Part shown: one piece after another, positions 12,201-27,200 of the stretch
How the letters are laid out: each line of letters begins with the position of its first letter
Numbering within the stretch: the stretch's first letter is position 1
NCBI GenBank assembly: GCA_017590115.1
Contig: JAGGNK010011892.1
Location: 4,059,993-4,123,992, forward strand
DNA length: 64,000 bases
Direction of reading: 5' to 3'
Source of the DNA: Montifringilla adamsi
Lineage: Eukaryota > Chordata > Aves > Passeriformes > Passeridae
The notes under the pieces: model-generated
Seen by the model: the letters and a program-made list of their open reading frames with translations, nothing else
Told to the model about the DNA's origin: nothing
The model's database searches: none
Program-made: the position numbers and the translations under genes

Positions 12201-15200
12201 AAACACAGCGTAGCTTCATGACTTCAGAAAAACCCCAATGGGCATCCTCCTATTTTGTAATAGGTGCCAGTTTGAGGAAGTATAAATTTTCCTCTGAATG
12301 CCAGAGAATGAGTGCATTGTTTGAACAAGCCTTTCATCTAAAGCATTTATGAAATACAGCAGTAATAAAAGTGTTTGCTTTTGTAATACCTCCAAGAGTT
12401 TGTTTTAACATGTCTTGAGAAGTAACTGTCATTTAGAACAAAGCACTCTGAACAGCTCTTATTAGCAGATTAAAAATAATAACAGTCTTCTTAAAATATG
12501 GCCAAATGAAACCTCAACCTTCAGAACTTCGTTACGGGAATTCCTCTGTCGTACACAGAATCACTTACCATATATGAAGGAAATATTAAAACCCGCTTAT
12601 GTTTGCCACATGGCCACTGGGGATCATCTAAAAGATTTGGGTCGTATTCAACAAAGTCTCCCAGGTCGCTACCTATAAAACAACAGTTTAGATGTAGAAT
12701 TTTGAATGGAATTCATTGCATCAAGACATCTCTGAACTTCACAGAAGTGGCAAATGAGTTCACAGATAACGCACAATATTACCTCCATGCAAGATTTTTT
12801 AAAGAGATGAAAAATTGTTTTAAGTCTTGACAACTCTAAATATTTCTATATTAATTTGCCAAGACACAGAGGACCTAGAGCTTACGAATTACCTGCTAAA
12901 TGTGAATTTAGGGCTTAGAGAACTGCAGAATTATATAAGGCTCCACAATGACTTTTATTCCCGGCAACAAGTTTTCATCTGTTCAAGCAGATGTTTTGAT
13001 TTGTTTCATTTATCATGCCAAAATATTTTAAGCATATAGTGCTTTGGCTTATGTTTTGTGTCCAGTTTTGTAAACACAGCCCTTTCCAGCCTAACAAAGG
13101 TCACAAGTGGAATTTACACCTTCCGCTTATGACTACTGTGTTGCCACTGTAAATTTTCCATAGCAAAGGAAGGTAAGGACAAGCCTGATGCAGGAGGAAC
13201 AAACAATGCTGATGACAGGAGGAGGCATGCTGGGTGCCATTGGGGCTGTCAATACCACCAGCGTGCTTGTTTATTTAACTTCTATCCTCCACAAGCAAGC
13301 TTTCTAAGCAAATATGGAATAAGCTGCGCTTCACCCACAACAGAAGACTGTATTTATTTAATTTAAGTTAATGGGGGGACTAAAACACGTCAGTCCTTTG
13401 CAATAACTGCCTACCATCAGGGTACTAAAAAGAGCTACTTGAGAAGTTACCTGCATCAATGCTCCCCTGGGTGCTGTTAGCTCTTCCCAAAGAAAGGCTA
13501 CGATGGCTTGCATTGCGAAATTGGGAGAAAGATGAGGTGGAGTCTATTGTGTTCCTCCGAGTTCCCAGAGCATTGGTGGGATATAGGAACTGTGTATAAG
13601 AAACCGTCTAAAAAACAAAATGTCAGAATGGACAGACAGTTACTTCCAGCCCAGACTGGATGCAGTGGGATGCTTTTGGTGCACTCCAACTTAAAGCAAG
13701 AGAAGCCAAATTAATGGAGGACTTTCTGGATTTAGTAGTTAGGCACAGATGAATATAAACCAGCCACCTACATTTGCTCCAGTGCAGCCAGTTTATTCAT
13801 GATTCAAAAATACTCTTGTGAAGGCATTAATTCTTCAGCAAAACAAACACACACACACACATGCTCCAATACACTGGATTTAGAAAATCCTACTCAAGGG
13901 TCAGATTTAAAAATATATCAGTTTGGTCAGGTTTTTTCTAGTAGGCCTTCTCTGTAGCACATTTCAGCAGCTTCTTTACTGAACTAGCATCATCTATATG
14001 GGTCCCTCAGCACACAGCTGCCAGAGGCAAATCACTTAAACACCGCTAAACGGAAGCACTTTCTCCGCTATTTTTCTTTCTCAGGACTTTGTCTGGCAGA
14101 GTCTTATTGATGTAATAAGTGAGCTCCAGTCCACAGCAATCATTGTGGGAGATCATTTACTACCCCCACAACATGTACTAAGTGTGAATGAGTAACTTGT
14201 GACAAAATTATTTTTAGAGTGCACTGATTCTCTGCTTGTACCCCTGGCCAAGAAAAAGCTATGCCTTGCTTCTTGTTGGCTCATTTTCCAACAATAACAT
14301 TGCATTGAAGAAAAAAAAATGAGTTTGAGACTCTAGACTGGTTTACGAGGAGGTCAGAACACATATCAAATAAAACATGTGGCATGTGAGCTTTTGTTAT
14401 TTATAAGCAGACAGATTGTCCTCTGGAATTTACAGCCTGTGGTCTGGCCTGACACCTGGTTAGGTGAGCACAACACGTGTAGCAGCATTGACCCAGGGCC
14501 TTTAAATCCATAGATGACAGCAGACTGAGTAAAACTGGACTGCAGAAAGTAAATCATGCTTTCAGGAAGAAATGTTTTCTTCTATGATTAAAACTGTCTC
14601 TCCTCTATATATTTATTTAAAATCAATCAGTTCCCTAAAGATTCTTATTTGCTTATTCTATTCAACTGAATGAGCTTCTGGATTGTGAGAGACCCATCAG
14701 CCTTGTGCCACTGTCTTCCTGCTCTCTGGAAAAACATTGAGCAAAATGTTATTAAATACAATTGAAAGCAAATAGAATTACAGGTACAACTCTCACCAGA
14801 AATTATTCTCAAGGTCCTGACAATCACTGCAGAGATACCTCCTGCTAGAGCACGGGGAAGGCTGTATAATTCAGTAATGCTTTACACACTCAGACATTGC
14901 CAGAGGCAAATTTCTTCAAGGATACAGAGTTGTCTGTGTTGACAGCTTGGTCAGTCCTCATGAGTTTCTGCTAAGCCTATTTACAGTTGCACATTCTGTG
15001 CTTTAACCACTCTGTTACGCTGTGTGTTGTATTTGTGCTTCTTATTAGTTAAGCCATTTTTTCCCCTTATAACATAAAATCTAAGGGAGTAGGAACTGAA
15101 GCATCCCCACCTTCCCATCTGCTCCGAGCTCCACACCTTCAAGACCAATTATCTCTTTCAGACACACTCCAGCAGAATGGCACTGGCGTCCACCATCCAG

Positions 15201-18200
15201 CTTCATATCCCTGGGAAGCAGAAAGAAGAGCAGAAACAGCTCTTAATACACATGCCGTGCTCACCTCCCACCACCAAATGCTGAAACAAGATGCAGCATT
15301 AATCCAGACATGCCAAAGCAAAGCACAGACCAGACAACTTTTCCTATGGGAAGCACTTCTGCTGTCGAAAACACCTTCTAGAGAAAAGCCCTGCTTTGTT
15401 CACGGTTGCAGCTGAAAGCCCCGCCTGTGGTGCAGAGCGACGTTCCCCGTTGCTGGGTACCTCTGACAGGACCTGGCACTGGGAAGGAACTGGAAGTCAT
15501 ACACACTTCAGGTGAGACAACAATCCAGCCTGAACACTTGACTGCCATATATCCAGCAGGCAGATATTCCCAGAGCACATACCCATATTCCCCTATGTGA
15601 AACAGAGATAATTTCCTGTGGAAGATTCCAGGAAGGATTCCTGCTCTTTCGAGAACACAGGAGAGTGGCCAAAGCCCAGTGACCCTTCTGCTAGAGGCTG
15701 ACAGGAGAAAGCCAGTTTTCCATGACCCTGGCATGGAAACTCAGGGATCTACTTTAGAAGGACTGACCCACCTGGCATCTCCCATTTGGAGATAAATGAG
15801 ATGCCTGAGACAAGCAGGCTGTATCTCATGCTTTAGCATCATGATGAAAATGTGAGCAGAGGTGAAAAAGACTAGGAGCAAATCTGTGCTTCACAAATGA
15901 CAGCTGAAGGAAACTCCATAATATTTATCTTGCAATATTTTCCTGGCTGGTTGCTGCTGGGGTCCAAGTGTGTGCTCAAAACTCTGTGTGGGAGAGATGC
16001 TGACGGGGAGGCCAGGAGAAGCCCTGCAGTCTCTTCACCCAGTCACAGGCTGGGCTGTCTCCTGCTGTGACACACAATACACCCTGTTTCCAACCTATCA
16101 CACATTTTATTTCTCTGAAACGTGGCCATCCTGACCCCCAGTAAGTTATGTACCTCACTGCTGGAAAAATCCAACACATCTATCTTCTGGAAAATATAGT
16201 TCAGTGATAAAGGAAAAGACTGTATCAAGTTTCTAATCCCAACAAAGTCCTCTTAGTTTCTTGATTGGAGTTCACTTAGCACAGTGTCATATTATCATTC
16301 TTGTTTCCTGATATCATGTTACTGAGGGGTTGGACTAATAATTATGTAAAAATAGCTCTCTGTCACAAGCATGGTATTAGCCTCTCTGCTCCTGTGCAGA
16401 AAGTGCTTCAGGAAACTATTTCTCACAGAGATAAATGCTAAATTGTAACTATTTCAGCAGTTATCTATGAAACAAACATACAACCTGAGGAAGTCCCTGA
16501 ACCCCTAAATGAAAACAAATATCTGAACTACCTGAAATCAGAACAGTGTAGTTTCTTTCCATTCAAGACCCTACAGATACAGAGCAAGAAATTATGCTGT
16601 TACAACTCTGAAAACATGTCATGGAGTAATTTTTCCCTGTAATTAAGAGACATGGATAGATAACTCTGCCACTCATCAAATGGAAATCCATCACCCTTTG
16701 AAGAGTCAGCACAGCAGCTTTAAAAAATAAAAAGCAGCTCTGAGGACTGGAAAGAAATCCGTGCTTTTGAAGCATGGATCAGGGTCCGCTGGCAAGTGCG
16801 AACACACACAGGAATGATTCCTGGACATTATCTGAAGATGGGTGGACACTATTGCCTCCACTGCCCATCTTTCTGATGTTTCTAAAGAGGATTCTCCTTT
16901 CAGGACCCTGTGAACAACACTGCAGTAATTCTCTCTGTTTTGCAAAAGCTACTTGGGGTGTTCCCCTTCTCCACATATGCTCCATATTTATAGAAAGTAT
17001 ATGACTGCTTGTGCTGTAAAATGGAGTAATAAAGTGTTACTGTTTGGAGAGAAGTCTGTCCATAAAACAGAGAATTAAACTCCCTCTCTTGAGGAAAATC
17101 AGTACTAAACAATGTGCAGTTTCTTATGAGCATATAAATGGAAAAGCTCATCCTGGCTTATACACATCTTCCTCTCTCTTGTAAAAGATCTTGGTTAACA
17201 CCTCATAAGGAATTCCTAAGCAACTTTACTGTATCCTTCTTGAATTCCCTATCAGTATGATCAACAGCAAGCTAGTAAAATTTTTTGCATGACAAGCCTT
17301 TATTTTTTTCCCTCACTTCTATTAAAGACAAAGAGCTCAAGAAGGTCTTGGCAAAGCTCTTACTGGGAGAGCAAGCCCAAAGGCTGCCAGCCCAGTGCTG
17401 GGGGGAGCCCCAGCACAGCTGCTTCCCCCACACAGCCCCAGCATCCCAAGAACAACTAGGAAAGATCTGGAGGATGCTTTCCCTTAGTCCTCTCCACATG
17501 GGTGAGTCGTGCCTGGGGAAGGACGGGGAACCTAAGGACGGTTGTTTGGGTACAGCCACTGCACTGGTGTGGCCACCCACTGCCACCAGGTTTGTTAGGA
17601 CATGTCCTTACATAGCATCAGAGTCAAAGGGTCCCATGAAGCAGGAGCATATGGAGGACAGGTACTTCATAGAAAAAACAAATCAAGCTTTCACTGTAAT
17701 TTAAATAACCGATGGGACTGAGGAACTGCACAAACCACTATCCAGTAGTAAATGGTGCTTAGAAAATGCAGAGAAGGAACAACAGTCCTTGCCAAAGAGC
17801 CATTTAAGTAAAGAAAACTTCCTTCCTCCTCTTCCTCAGTTTTGATTTTCCTGCTTTATTTCCAAAAGTGCTTTTTAGGAAAATTCAAGGAATTCAAGCA
17901 GACACCCAAATCCAAAAATAAACCATGGGAACTTAATTTTACTACCTTCACTTTATTTGAGCAGGGAAAGCTTGAGAAAATGATCATGGATAACATTTCC
18001 TTAGGAGGCAAAAAACTAGATCTCAGTTTTTGACAAAGTTTGGGGAGTTACCCTGATTTACATCAATGTCAAGCTCTAGATACTCTGTTCATGAATACCA
18101 TTTCTGGAAGACTGAGCAGTGTTGGAAACTACGTTCAAAACTAAACATATTGTCTGTTATCCATGAGTGCAGAATGTTGAGGAATACATGAAGTACAAGT

Positions 18201-21200
18201 AGCTGGGCTCACAAGCTGCAGACTGAGATGCAGATTGAAATGCAGAGCTCCAGGCAGGAGCCTGAGAAGAGAGGCCATGAACTGCCAGCCTTTGGGATAA
18301 CACAGGGCATGATGGTGGGTGACGCCAGCCAGGTGAATGGACACTGGGAAACACAGGAAAGCTGGGAATTGCAGCCTTTTGGGTAACAAAGGAGATGAAA
18401 ACCAGTGATCCAGCAAGGTGGATGGACACAAGAGGGAGGCAGGAGCCAAAGATTCAGGAGGAAAAGGAGACTTCTGGAGACTGTGAGGGTATAAATGCCC
18501 AGGGGTTCCTTGGCTGGGGATCCTCCTCAGTGGCACCAGCTCTGGCTGTTCCTGTGTTACTGCACCGTGAATAAATGGCTTTATGGAACAAGATGGAACG
18601 AGACATCTGGGACTTTGCCATGGGAAACCTGGGGTCGAACTGGTGAGGAAACCTGGTCTGAATTGTGTGTGTCAGGAGTCAAGTGGGGACCCACAGGGTC
18701 ACTGGAGCCACCCACCATGAGCAGTTTCAATCCCAACAGTGAAAGTCTCTGACACTGGAGTATGACCAGCAGACTCCTGAGTAGTCAGATGGGGTAGTTT
18801 CCTTAGCAAGAGAATAAATGAAAGTTTCTCCATCTAACAGAGTTCACAGATTTTCTGGGAATCATACCAGGTGACATGGGATCCCAGATTTGTTGTCAGA
18901 TGGTGAAAAGTTTTACTGAGCAGATAGATAAGGATCAAAAGAAGCAATGTCATCATGTCTTTTATTAGCCAGGCCAGGATTAACAGAGTATAAATTGGAT
19001 GCTGTTACCTTTGGAAGTATAACACTTCTTTAATGAACCAAATGTTATGCTTCGATGAGATCTACAAAGTCCCATGCAACACTCCTGCTGGGCACTTGCT
19101 CTTTAAATGACAGTAACAGTTGAGCACTCTAACCTGTGAATAATTTAGGAGTCTATGAAATATTAAACAGACTTCTAGATACATGAAAAAGCCTTCTGCT
19201 TATTGCAAAAAGGAAACTGATAATTGTTGTTTAGAGATGTCAGCCTTCTGTGCCTCTATTTTATGCTTAGCTATTCCCCCCACACTGCTAAGATTTATTC
19301 TAAAAGCAAAAGAGGTTCATGAGACATCAAGAAAAGATGCCATTCTCATCCGTCAGTGTAAATAATTTCTACTTATCATCTGTTTATAGAGACAAGGGCA
19401 ATGAGAGCTCTGGAAGAGATGCACTGCCAGTCAGACCAGCAGCAGATCTCCCACTGCCTGAAACTGCCGGCTATAATTGATCAAGAGCTTTCAGATCCTA
19501 ATGCCATTAGTGTTGCCAGAACAACTCCAGCTGCAATTTACAGGGAGAAGGAGCAAAAAAACTCCTGGAAAGATGGCTCTAATGGGTCAGCCTCCTTTTT
19601 CTCTCTCCAAAGATATTTAGCTGTCAGCATGCTAGCTCTTTTCCTGATGTTTTGCCCAACACAGAGTAAAAGTTCAAAATTTAAACTTACTAGCTTTTGG
19701 AGATTCATTGGTCAATTTCAATCTAAGGGAACAGGACAACTCACAAGAATGAGCAATAGGGGCTCTATAAAATTCATACATGAGATTATGAGTTTTGAAA
19801 TGTCCTACTGTGAGGAAAAAAACTTTAGATTTATGTGTCTTTCTGTAAAGCTAATATTCACTTGGTTTCATTTTTTGTTCACTTTGTGAGAAGCAGGGAA
19901 AATGGGCAACGGTAAAGAAATGCAGGGATATTTCAGTTTCCCTGTCACAGGCTAAAAAGAGATAGTTGTCCTTCCCCAGGCCTATGGAATGATACATGCT
20001 CAGGAAAAGCACTCAAGATTGATGACTTAATCAAAACTGCCTTGCATACAAAATCTGTTGGGAAGAACAGCAAGGAACTCGGTAACAAATCTGAAGGATG
20101 CAACAGAGTATCCTGCTTTGCTGTCTGCTTATTGCTACTATCCATATGGCAGTTTAGATGCTCTCATTTCTCCTGTAAATATTGCCCTGTTTTCCACACT
20201 CACTAACCTGCCAAATAACTGATGGCAGCAAGACAACCACACAAGTCCTTCTTTTCGCCTCATTTTGCATATGGCTTTCTTACCCAGTTTAAACACTAAA
20301 TATGAAAAAAGACTGCAGAGTTTAGGAAAAGAAGGCTGTTGGGAATGCCAGGTCTGTGGCACTGATAATTGATAATTTTGGTTAAATATTATTTGGGGCA
20401 ATGGTATTGAAAACCTCTTGCTCCTGGCATCATTGAACATATTGTCCTGGCCAGCATCTAGTTAAATCTGAAGTTAAATTCAGCAGTGACTTATCTTTAG
20501 AAACTGGATGAAGCCGGTTAGTAGCATTTCTGAGAAGGACACAAATTCTTTTTATCTAGTGACTTGCTGCTTTACTTCAGAAGAATGGTCTGTTTCCTGG
20601 GCTTCAATCCATTTGATTACTCATACTGCATTATTTCCTTTAGCTGGAGGCAAGTTTTGTCAGATGAGTACCTGTATTTTTGTCAAGGCAGCAATATTCA
20701 GCAGCTATGCCTGCTGCAGGTAGATTTCTAACCTGAATTCAATGCCACAAAGAAGAAAAGATGAGGTGAACTGGCCATCTTTATAAGGATGTGCACTATC
20801 TGCTGCTCTGAGTTCTCTGTCCTGTAGCTCATCACCTCCAGCCCCTGCTGTCAGTCAGTCACTGCGAGCCCAGGTCTGAGTGCTCTTTTAAGACTAATCA
20901 GGCTGCAGTGCTGCATTTGTGTCATAGTGCCAGCTTTCCTCCTCCCCCAGGTCCTCCAGATTCATCTTCTGGACAGGACTTCACAGGAACTTGGAAGCTC
21001 TTAAAAGAGTGCTTACAACATCACAAAAAATATAATCAGAATAGGTACTATTTCAATCTGTGGATGCTTTTGCCATTGATAAGAACAAGCCTAAAAAGTG
21101 CCTCTTCCAAAGCACATTTTTAAATCATGAAGCATAATGATGTGTGCCAAGGATGAAAAACAAACCACACGTCAGAACTGTAAACCCAACTAACTGCAAT

Positions 21201-24200
21201 ACCTTTTATTCTTGGGGTGAAAAACAACACGGTACCTTCTTCCTTCTTTTTAACGCCTCTAACTGTGACAAACAAACATTGCCATTGTCCTTTTTTGAAA
21301 TTGCTTAGGTTATACTAATGAGGACTGGATTGTTCTCACTTGGCTGAAAGCATATGCAGACCATTTCTGTAGGGCAACACGTCCTGCTGGCCACATGGAG
21401 CAACTTCAACAACTGTGAGCACTGCCAGAGTTGTACCATCTCCTTGGAAGCTGATGGAGAAGTGGTGCCTAGAGAAGCTTCAAGAACAGGCAAGCAATGG
21501 AGAATTGTCTCCCTTCTCCCCTGCCCAGGATATCTGCTTTTTTCCAGAGAAGGGAGAGTTGAACCTGCTTCTTTCTCCATCCTGGCTGGGGCCATATGGT
21601 GGGTCCAGAGAGTGCCCTTGCACACACCACGCTGGGAGAAACCTTCAGGAATGTTCCCAGAGAGCCTGGCGGTAACAGCTCCTCTTTAGGGACTCGAGTG
21701 TCCCAGCATGAGCTGCCTAATGGCTAAAAGGATAATATCTGCTGTGTCTGATCCCCGTCTCCTGTCTTGAAGGGCTGAAATCCAATTCACCTCAAACCAT
21801 CTGGAACCCATCTCCAAACAAATAATTCCTTCAAGTCTTATTTAATCCATCTGCAAATGGCTTCCCTCTTTGGTTTGCCATGATACAAATCCCCTTTGAG
21901 GGCCCAGAGCAGGTCAGCATGTGTCAGGGTGTAACGCCTGTGCTGAGGGTGGCTGTGGGAGGACAGCTACCTGCTGCTGACCTGAGGCATCTTCCCCTGT
22001 CCTGGAAGTGGAACAGTATCAAGGCTCAAGTCTGTTTGCTGTGAGCTTCCACAGTGACAACCAGCCTCTGACAGAGGAGGTGTGTGCCACAGCAGCTCAG
22101 GGGATGCACAAGATGCACCTCTGCTAAAAATGGGAGGTCAACACATCCAATTTTCTGCCCATCTACAGAACTAGATGGGGATTAATGCTTATCTGTGGCA
22201 AGGAAGTTATGAAATGGATACCGAGGCAGTTTCAACACCGTCCACAAAGTGGATCTTACATCTTTTGGAATATTATATTTAAAGAAGAAAGAGGAACCCT
22301 TTATCCATTAAGGCTTCCAATGCATTGAAAAACGAGAGGCAACTGCACAACCCAAACCTGCAGTACTAGCACTTGCCTCTAACCTGTGCACCACACAATG
22401 ACTCTGTATGTCATAAAGCCAAACATTCAGGCCATCTTTCTCTTTGTCTGTTAAACTAAGAACAGAGGCAGTAACACTTTTACAAGTGCTTTCAAATCAC
22501 TACATCACTCCCCTTAGCTACCACTCAACCCTGCCTAGGGTCTGATGATTTTGGGCTGTAACATCAAGAGGGCAAGGAATGCCAGCAGCCAAGATGCTCA
22601 GCACCTCCTTCAGCTCCTGACTTGCAGTGAAGCTTTCCTTACTTTGCCTTCACCTGGCTATATCTTGCTCTACTGGTCTAGATAGAGGAAGAAAAGTAAG
22701 CATTTAGGAAACTTATTCCAGGGGCACCTCAAACTTCATTCCCTCACGTACATCTACGGCTCTCTCCCCATACTTCCAATTTGTACTGGTACAACCACTT
22801 AAAAATCACACTTTAGGTTTTTGGGGAGGGTTCTTGCTGTTGTAGTTTGACCTCTGCACGGAGGGCAGGCACTTGAAGACCACAGTCTAGAGTACACTTC
22901 TCACTGGTGAGGGGTGATGCTGCCCCATCCACACAGGACAGGTACATAGAGTTGTGACTTCAGGAAGTGCCTTTTAACATGTTTTTATAATGGATCTGCT
23001 CCTGCAGACTGTATCTAGCAGCACTGGTAGAGCACAGCTCTTCTGCACTGCCTTGAGTACAACATGGGCTGGCAGCCTCCACAAAACAGCTGTGCCTGGA
23101 GATTTCCTCACTGGCCACTCACAGTGCCCGTGAGTTGGAGCAGAGCTGGAGAGGCAGCAGCAGCTCCACTATGGGCTCCTCTCACAGGCAACACTTCCTC
23201 CTGCCTGCTCATCCATCCTACTCTCCCACTGCTGCCGGGGCTCTCTTCAGTTCAAAGTTCAGATGTGTCCATGGCTCCCTGCAAGGACCTGTTTCTTTTA
23301 ATTAAGTGTTCAGTGATATTTGCAGAACACAAACCAGCTGGGACATCTTACCTGGGGACAGACATCAGCAATCCAGGGATTCAGAGAAAGCAAAGCTAAA
23401 GGATGCTGTCATTACAGTACTTCATAAGAGTATCCAGTGTCTCCCCCCACTCCTACTTCACATCCAAAATGTGCTAGTAAGCAAGCACTGTGCAGCCTGA
23501 ACAGAGTGGTACAGTTTATGCTATACTGCCTCATCTGTTCCTTGCACCAGCTGTTCCTGGAAGGAGGTGCCACTGAATTGTTTCTCTCTTCCTCTGATGC
23601 TCTGGAAGAAAGACAGAGGGCATTTTTTTAAATCTTGGCTTTTTAGCCAAAGGAACAGGGTTGGATTGTTGTGTACTGGCACTTGCTACCTTCTCATCCC
23701 ATGCTCTTCTTGCTGTGCAAGCACAGTACAAGACATGACATGCTGAAATAATATTTAGTTTTGCAGCTGGGCTCGCTACTGTTGTAATTTAGAAGGTATA
23801 ACCAGTCATCAGAATTTCAAAATGTGTTCAATTTTCAATAAATAGGCAATTTCCACAGGATGATGACCATAAAAGAATGACAGTGTACTCAAGAACAAAG
23901 AACAAATCTGCCAGTCTGTCAAGAATTTGCCTGATGTGTCATCACAGTTTAATTAAGGGAAAAAATTTACTGTAAGAGTGAGCAGACAGAGTCAACCTTC
24001 TGACAAAGGTGCTTCCTTTCCTTTGTGCATTAAAAATAATCTCCCTTTGTTTTGAATTACTGGTGCACAAGGAGATTGTGACAAATCACTGTCCAGAACT
24101 AAATAGATGTCTGGAAAGTATGAGCCAAATTTGTCTTTTATACAGTGGAAAGATTTGACTGTAGATGATTTGTGGATCTTTCAAACTCCCCTCAGTGTAT

Positions 24201-27200
24201 CAACAGACTATTTCCCATGCATTTTGTGCTCTGCAGTCACTGAGTCAACCACAAGGACTTCTCAGGTCTCTGGCAAGTGAGCCTGGTGGCCATGCTATTC
24301 CCCCCTGTCCCAGGGTCACAGGGCTGCTGCCACCAGCACTGCTGATCCCAACCTTGCACTGCACCCAGCTGCCATCAGAGCCTGCCAGGCCACGTCCTCC
24401 AGCCAAATCCAGTTTCTTCCACTTCTGTTGTTTCAGTGGAAGAGGTAAAAGCTTTCTCAGTCTCTGGAGAGCTACGTCATTCCAAAGGAACTATTCTATC
24501 AGAGTTGCAGTGTCTCAGCACGTCAGGGGATGCGAGGCAGCTGCACGGACAGCTATGAACCTGTATAAAATCATGGCCAAAATAATGCTTTCACTGACTG
24601 AATGATCTGACCAGTTACTAAAAGTAATAAATAAAAAAGTATTCTGTTTAAATCCAAGTATTTCTTTATAGTTCTGGAAATCTAGATACAGTAGCACTAT
24701 GTTTGTATAGGAGAAAGAGACAGCTAAGATGGCTTATACAACTAAGTCATGCTGTCTAAAGTATTTGTTTTGTCAAAGATGAGTGAAACCAGAAGAAACA
24801 ATAAAAAAGTGCATTTTTTCAAGAACATTGATTTCATGGGGGCAGTTTTCTCCAGCTTAATAATCAAAGATATCACAACACACATAAATAAAGTGGGGAC
24901 TGAGAGCTGTAGTTTAATCTGGTAATGGTCCACAAAGCAAATACACCTAAGAGCATTTATCTCTTCTCAGAGCAGACATGTAAAAGCATTAGCCTCCATC
25001 ATGCTGTGTTCTGTTATCAGGTCTACATGCAGGCCCAGAAAGACTATGCAGTACACGTATGAATATACATACCCGACTTGGGTACAGTCTCGATATGGCA
25101 GCACTGAAAATATGCTACAGAAGGATCTTCTGCTGCTGATAAGGACTATTCTAAAATATAAAAGAAAATAAAAGAAATCAAAGACTAAAATTTAAAAATC
25201 CCACCACAACAAGCAAAGCAATAGATGTTACCATTGAGGAATTTGCAATCATAAAACTTCCATAATGGATGATTTATCCGTCCTCTTTTACATCTCTCAG
25301 ATATTGTGCTACAGAGTCTTTATAGAAGTGCTGAAGCCTGTGCCACAGCAAAGGAGCAGTGAATGAGTAGTAGAGCCCCATTCCCTCTACAGGCTTTCTA
25401 GGAAGACTATCCTGACTATGTGACTTGGAATGCAGGACAGATGCTTTCCTAGTGAAAGAAGTCTACCCACAGAGGCACGGGACCATTCTGTCAACCGACT
25501 ACAATGGCTGAAACTCAACAGACAAAGCCAGCAGCAACCCAGGTGATACACACCAATAAATACCACTGATACACACTCTGGCTGCTGGTTGTGACCTTTC
25601 TCTGCTAAACCAAAGGACTCCCTTGATTGTCAGCTTCTTGTTCCTGAAATGGGCTTCATCCGTCAATCAGGCTAGGTTTGCTATTATTACATTGAGTTTT
25701 CAGATCCTTTCACTGTTTCCAAGCTTCCTCTTTTGAATCTTCTCCAGTTTTTGCTCCATCACATTTCTTGGTCTCCAGGCATCATCCATGACCTCAGAAG
25801 TTGCACATCTTCCAGTCTTACCTTTAAGATCAGCGTCTAGCCATGACACTCTGCCAGTCTCTGTGCTCAATAATCACATTAGCCCTCTTGGTTATGATGT
25901 TGCATTGACACTCAGGCATAACTGACCCCTCAGCTCCCATCTGTCTCAGTCAATGGCTGAATCCCTCCTCCTCTAAGCATGGCTTGCCTTTGCTCCTCAT
26001 AGGCAGTTAGCCAAGATTTGGCTACATGAAATCATATATCATCTGCCTGCAGAGAGCTTATCTCAGAATCCAGGACAGTCTTAGAGCAAATGCCTTGCAT
26101 TTCTAAGCAGTTTCCAATTCTCTGCAACATCTGCAAAGTCACTGTGTGATACTGTCCTGGTTTCAGCTCAGATAGAGTTCAACTCCTTTAAAGCAAATAG
26201 CTTGGAGCAACCTGTCTGTTACACTGCCACACTGCTGCCTTCAGCCATCAGGCTCTGACATATTAAGCAACATCAAAACCACCTTGAAGTCAAGACCCAC
26301 TTCCCATGAAACAGAGTGGGATGCCAGTAGCTCCATTGTTAAAGTTTTGGGAGATGCAGACTTGCAAGAAGCCAAGAGAAGCTTGGTCAAGAAGTAAGAT
26401 ATAAAATGCCAATAAGTAACTGCTTACAAATAGACCCTTTTTCCTTATCACCTTCAGGACACCGAGAATTGTACCATCGTACAACTGACCCTTCCTCCCT
26501 CTAAAGCTGGCTAACAGGCTGAACCATGTCAAATTCCTCTAAGACACAATGACAGCAATTTGTGATGTTTTCTGACCTGATTAGTGTTAGAATTTTCTGA
26601 TATTTTACCTTTCTAAAAATCTCCACTTGTGGTGAAAATGCTAGGACCTACCACTACGTTGGCTTTCAGGGCTATTGCACTTCATTGCTCTGCTCTCCAA
26701 CATTGATTTTTCTGACATTGTGTCCCACAGATCTGTATGTAAGGATTTAACCTGAATTTTTCATCCTTTTTCCTGCACTGATCAAAGCTGGACAACAAAC
26801 CCTAGCAAGCTCTTTTGCTCTTTGCAGTCTGAAAACCAGCACACGCACCTATGAATCGCATACCAGTTACCCTGTTATTAGAACACTGTTTCCTTAAGGG
26901 ACCAGCTTAGTCATCGTTCTTGGAAAAGGTTTAGCTCCCCAAGAGAGCTGCTGCACGTAATCCTTGGAAAAATGCAGAATGATCGATTTTCCTTCTCCTG
27001 GATTACTCCGTTATAGCAATCCTATTTTCTTCCTTAAAATCCCGTTTGAAAGCAAAGAGGGATTTACCCTTTAATGAAGAAAGGTTTCTAATAATAAACA
27101 CATATACAGCTTTAGGAAGTTCTCCTGCAGCAGATGAGGTACAATTTCATTGTTGTCTGAATGCTGTAACACTCCTTACCTAAGGGAAATCTCAGATCCT

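Larger units (their letters stand above)
3013..12568 (-). other. CABLES1: CABLES1 intron 7 (9556 bp)
   Basis: This long GT-AG intron (GTAAGT ... GCGTTACAG) holds a perfect inverted repeat at 6271-6299, a CpG-containing patch near 8320-8520, an A/C-only tract at 9321-9466 and a GC-enriched element at 9830-10300. The rest, including 3013-6270, 6300-8319 and 10300-12568, shows no coding sequence or repeat that I can name. Confidence 0.85.
15211..25072 (-). other. CABLES1: CABLES1 intron 4 (9862 bp)
   Basis: This is the longest intron fully contained in the window (GTATGT ... CTTCCCAG). It contains the LTR-like segment at about 18176-18760. Elsewhere, 15211-18175 and 18761-25072 give only scattered short open frames without codon or domain support. 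Confidence 0.85.

Noticed and set aside
19401..19889. 162-codon plus-strand open frame
   Set aside because: No resemblance to known proteins. It is antisense within CABLES1 intron 4 without flanking splice signals that I trust.
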